Assembly (NCBI GenBank): GCA_946807835.1
Contig: OX327686.1
Span: 7,998,001 to 8,062,000, forward strand
Length of the DNA: 64,000 nucleotides
Source: Ailanthus altissimus
Lineage: Eukaryota > Streptophyta > Magnoliopsida > Sapindales > Simaroubaceae
Direction of reading: 5' to 3'
Below, piece after piece: positions 61,738 through 64,000 of this stretch. The notes below the pieces were generated by a model. It did not search any database. It was not told where the DNA came from and saw nothing but the letters and a program-made list of their open reading frames with translations. The stretch's first letter is position 1, and each line of letters starts with the position of its first letter. The translations under genes and the position numbers were made by a program.

Positions 61738-62090
61738 CTTGAAGTAACAAGAAGCAGGCATGTATAACTCTATTAACAATGAAAGCTAAATATGTGGTAT
61801 CTTCAATTGCAGTGTAAGAAGTTGTTTTGGCTTAAGCGCTTCCTAGAGGATCTCGAGATCGTCACTGATTCTTCCTAACTAGTGACCATTAATTGATAAC
61901 CAAGCAGTTATATCATATATATAAAAAAATGCAAAATACCACAACAAATTATATAACACATAAAGATAATATACAATTTTGTAAGATATTGTGACACACA
62001 AGGAGGTGTCTATACATCATATATTTTCATGAGATACTTATATTGCATACACACTTGCTTTGTATTTACATAGATTATAAAGTTGTTCAT
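61738..62090 (+). pseudogene. Ty1/copia RNase H relic, opposite strand
   Basis: The plus frame gives KKQACITLLTMKAKYV, EVVWLKRFLEDLEIV and DNQAVISYI with later NAKYHNKLYNT-type residues, the order found in the copia RNase H domain. It lies on the opposite strand to the RT relic next door, so either two elements or an inversion is involved. Stops are frequent. Confidence 0.75.
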
Positions 62091-62099
62091 AGTAGGATA

Positions 62100-62700
62100 T
62101 TTTTGTTGGATTTGGGCAATTTATTTTTTTATATATAAAGTTCCTCTAACGTTTTATTTATGTTTAACATAATTATACACATATTTTTGGAAGATATCAC
62201 ATTAGATTATGATTGACTTTCTTGCACAAGATCTAAATTATTAGGGAAGTAAACTGAGATGAGACACAAAAGATGACAGAGAATGAGATTTTTTGGTCTA
62301 TTCTCATAGAGCTTAGATTTGTATATTAGTAATATGTGTCTTCTTAATTGGGTCATTATAGGGGTTCTTTTTTTTTTTTCATTTTTTTAAGTACTTAACC
62401 GACTATGATTTACCCACTATATAGAACTTGATTTTAGCAAAATTTGAGTTTTATAATTTAGTGTGTTGTGAAAAAAAAAATGAGCTTATTGAGAACTCAA
62501 GTTATTCCCTTGAGTGGCAATTAAATTCAAATCTCTACAATGACATATAGGTTTTAAAAGAGAATTTAGTAAAAGGTTTTTAAAAGAGCTGTATGTGCTT
62601 CTTATATGACCAATTTAGAAAAATTAATGAATAGATCCCTACTTCATTATATAAGTTCCTTTAAAATTAGATATAATCTCAACCAATATACTTTATTTCA
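62100..62700. other. Unassigned; possible copia 3' region
   Basis: Starts soon after the RNase H relic with TGTTGGATTTGGGC near 62105, which could be an LTR start. No matching partner was found. It has several (T)n and (A)n runs. Confidence 0.3.
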
Positions 62701-62717
62701 TCAACTATAAAGGTACT

Positions 62718-62850
62718 ATAAGGGTAGGCACTATTCCGTTTGGTCTGATTTTTGCTAGATAGAACAAAACAAAATAAATTTAATTTTCTTATTAAAAAAA
62801 ATACAACTGAATAAAATTGAATCAAACTAAATTAAAAAATTCTTAGTTTT
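62718..62850. mobile_element. End fragment of a TIR element related to 52829-53757
   Basis: GGGTAGGCACTATTCCGTTT followed by GGTCTG resembles GTAGGCACAGTTTGGTTCGG (complement of the right end at about 53720-53745). Only one end is recognisable. Confidence 0.4.
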
Positions 62851-64000
62851 AATTTTTAATTTTGGGCCTTTTACTTCTCCAATATCATGCCTAAAGCTTA
62901 GTATACATTCAGTTTCTTTAATATTGTTCAGTTTGTTGCTTTCAAGTATCACTGCACGCCTTTTATCTTTTATTAAAGCACCGTGATCTTCCTTAGCTTT
63001 TGCATATCTTAGGGCCATAAATAAATTTTTTGTCCCGAATTTGAAGAGACAAATTATTAAAAAAAAATGAAGTCTTTTTATATTTTTATTTTAAATAATA
63101 ATTACAAAATTAATTTTTATATAGGTAATAAATCTTCAGCCTATATAAAAAAAATTAATACATAAATTATAACTATAATATGATATATAACACAATTTTT
63201 TTTTTAAATTTTAAAATAACTTTAACACTCCCCTTTAAACTAGCAACTTGAGCTTACAAATTAAACTAAGCAAATAAATAAAATAATTGAATAATAAATA
63301 ATGGCATGCATAAGAAATAACTGTTGAGAGAGATAATTATAAATATAAAGTGACAATATTATTAGAGAGTGACAAATACATTGAGAAAGTCAATCATTGC
63401 GAGTCCAAATGCATTAATAAAGAAATTAAAAATAACCGTTCGAATACAAGTGCATTGACACGAAAATTATACTTGAATATTGCAAATATAAGTGAACTAT
63501 GAAGAAAATATAGATGTAAACTATGTAGAAATCATATGCAAATTATATAGAGATCAAAGACCATAAACATCGTAATTCTTGATGAATTGCAACATCGGGT
63601 GGATTTGCCCAAAAATTTAAAGAACTCCAAAAAAATTTTTGAGTTTAAATAATAAACTTGTCGACCAAAAACTTTTTAAGAAAAATTAATGGCCAAATCT
63701 AACTTGAACTTGACGTGGCATAAAAAATATTAGAAAAGACTTCATAATTTTAAAATTTTAAAATTTTAAAATTTACCCTAAAGTATCTTAAATTGTATAT
63801 TCTCCCTTTTTTATATCTATAAATATGCCTTTATATTGCCTAAATCTATCTAAAATTACAGAACACCCCGATTCTTTTTTAAAATATCAATTTGACTTTA
63901 AGGATTTAGTAAATTTGCATTCTAACATAAAAAAAAACTTTGAATTATTTGAAAAAATGCCTTTCTAGAAGTTTGGTGATTAGATTGGACGAAAGAGTGA
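62851..64000. other. AT-rich end of window, no gene recognised
   Basis: A minus-strand open frame at 62827-63018 (63 aa, containing RYAKAKEDHGALIKDKRRAV) shows no domain I know and could be a chance frame or the end of an unseen pseudogene. TAACACTCCCCTTTAAACTA at about 63223 resembles the CTCCCCT-rich stretch near copia 3' regions. An ATTTTAAA triple repeat lies near 63748-63775. Confidence 0.3.

Overview
This is nuclear DNA from a flowering plant, most likely a eudicot. It is AT-rich, has spliced genes with GT..AG introns, and is filled with old plant LTR retrotransposons. Two host genes can be supported, and both are nearly complete in the window. Everything was read by eye, so repeat boundaries without a target-site duplication (TSD) are approximate.

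Host genes. (1) Minus strand, 35896 to 28046: a six-exon gene for the TPR protein CNOT10, a subunit of the CCR4-NOT mRNA deadenylation complex (about 851 aa). (2) Plus strand, 57696-60404: a four-exon raffinose-synthase-family protein (GH36-type, closest in recall to Arabidopsis RFS6/DIN10; 783 aa). Two short upstream exons (57240-57387 and 57499-57541) can be spliced in frame to it and would add about 70 residues resembling a plastid transit peptide. ACGT-core (ABRE/G-box-like) sites lie just upstream.

Left arm, 1-27 kb. This is a nest of retroelements. A decayed Ty3/gypsy integrase (1-4612) is split by two LTR-type insertions. Next come a TSD-flanked 1.56 kb element, a ~50 bp minisatellite, Athila-like gag/protease/integrase remnants on the minus strand, a TSD-flanked 2.63 kb solo LTR, two more ~1.45 kb solo LTRs, two foldback MITE-like elements and a Ty1/copia gag relic. 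At 21069-26795 lies a structurally complete but non-coding LTR retrotransposon (TSD AAGCT) with another LTR nested inside it.

Middle, 36-52 kb. Upstream of CNOT10 are an inverted relative of the 4.7-6.3 kb element, a TSD-flanked 2.17 kb solo LTR related to the one at 2.3-4.3 kb, an array of four ~735 bp tandem repeats partly derived from that LTR family, a second decayed gypsy integrase with its downstream region, and a ~400 bp tandem duplication.

Right arm, 52-64 kb. Terminal-inverted-repeat elements, the raffinose synthase gene, Ty1/copia reverse transcriptase (minus) and RNase H (plus) fragments, and AT-rich sequence without a recognisable gene.

The two host genes have no evident functional link. 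I found no new multi-gene system. The most interesting signals are the two-start structure of the raffinose synthase gene, GC-rich mini-hairpin tracts recurring inside several retroelements with graded CpG decay, a conserved GTGTCGATCCCAC-like box near the 5' end of different LTR families, and LTR-derived tandem arrays.
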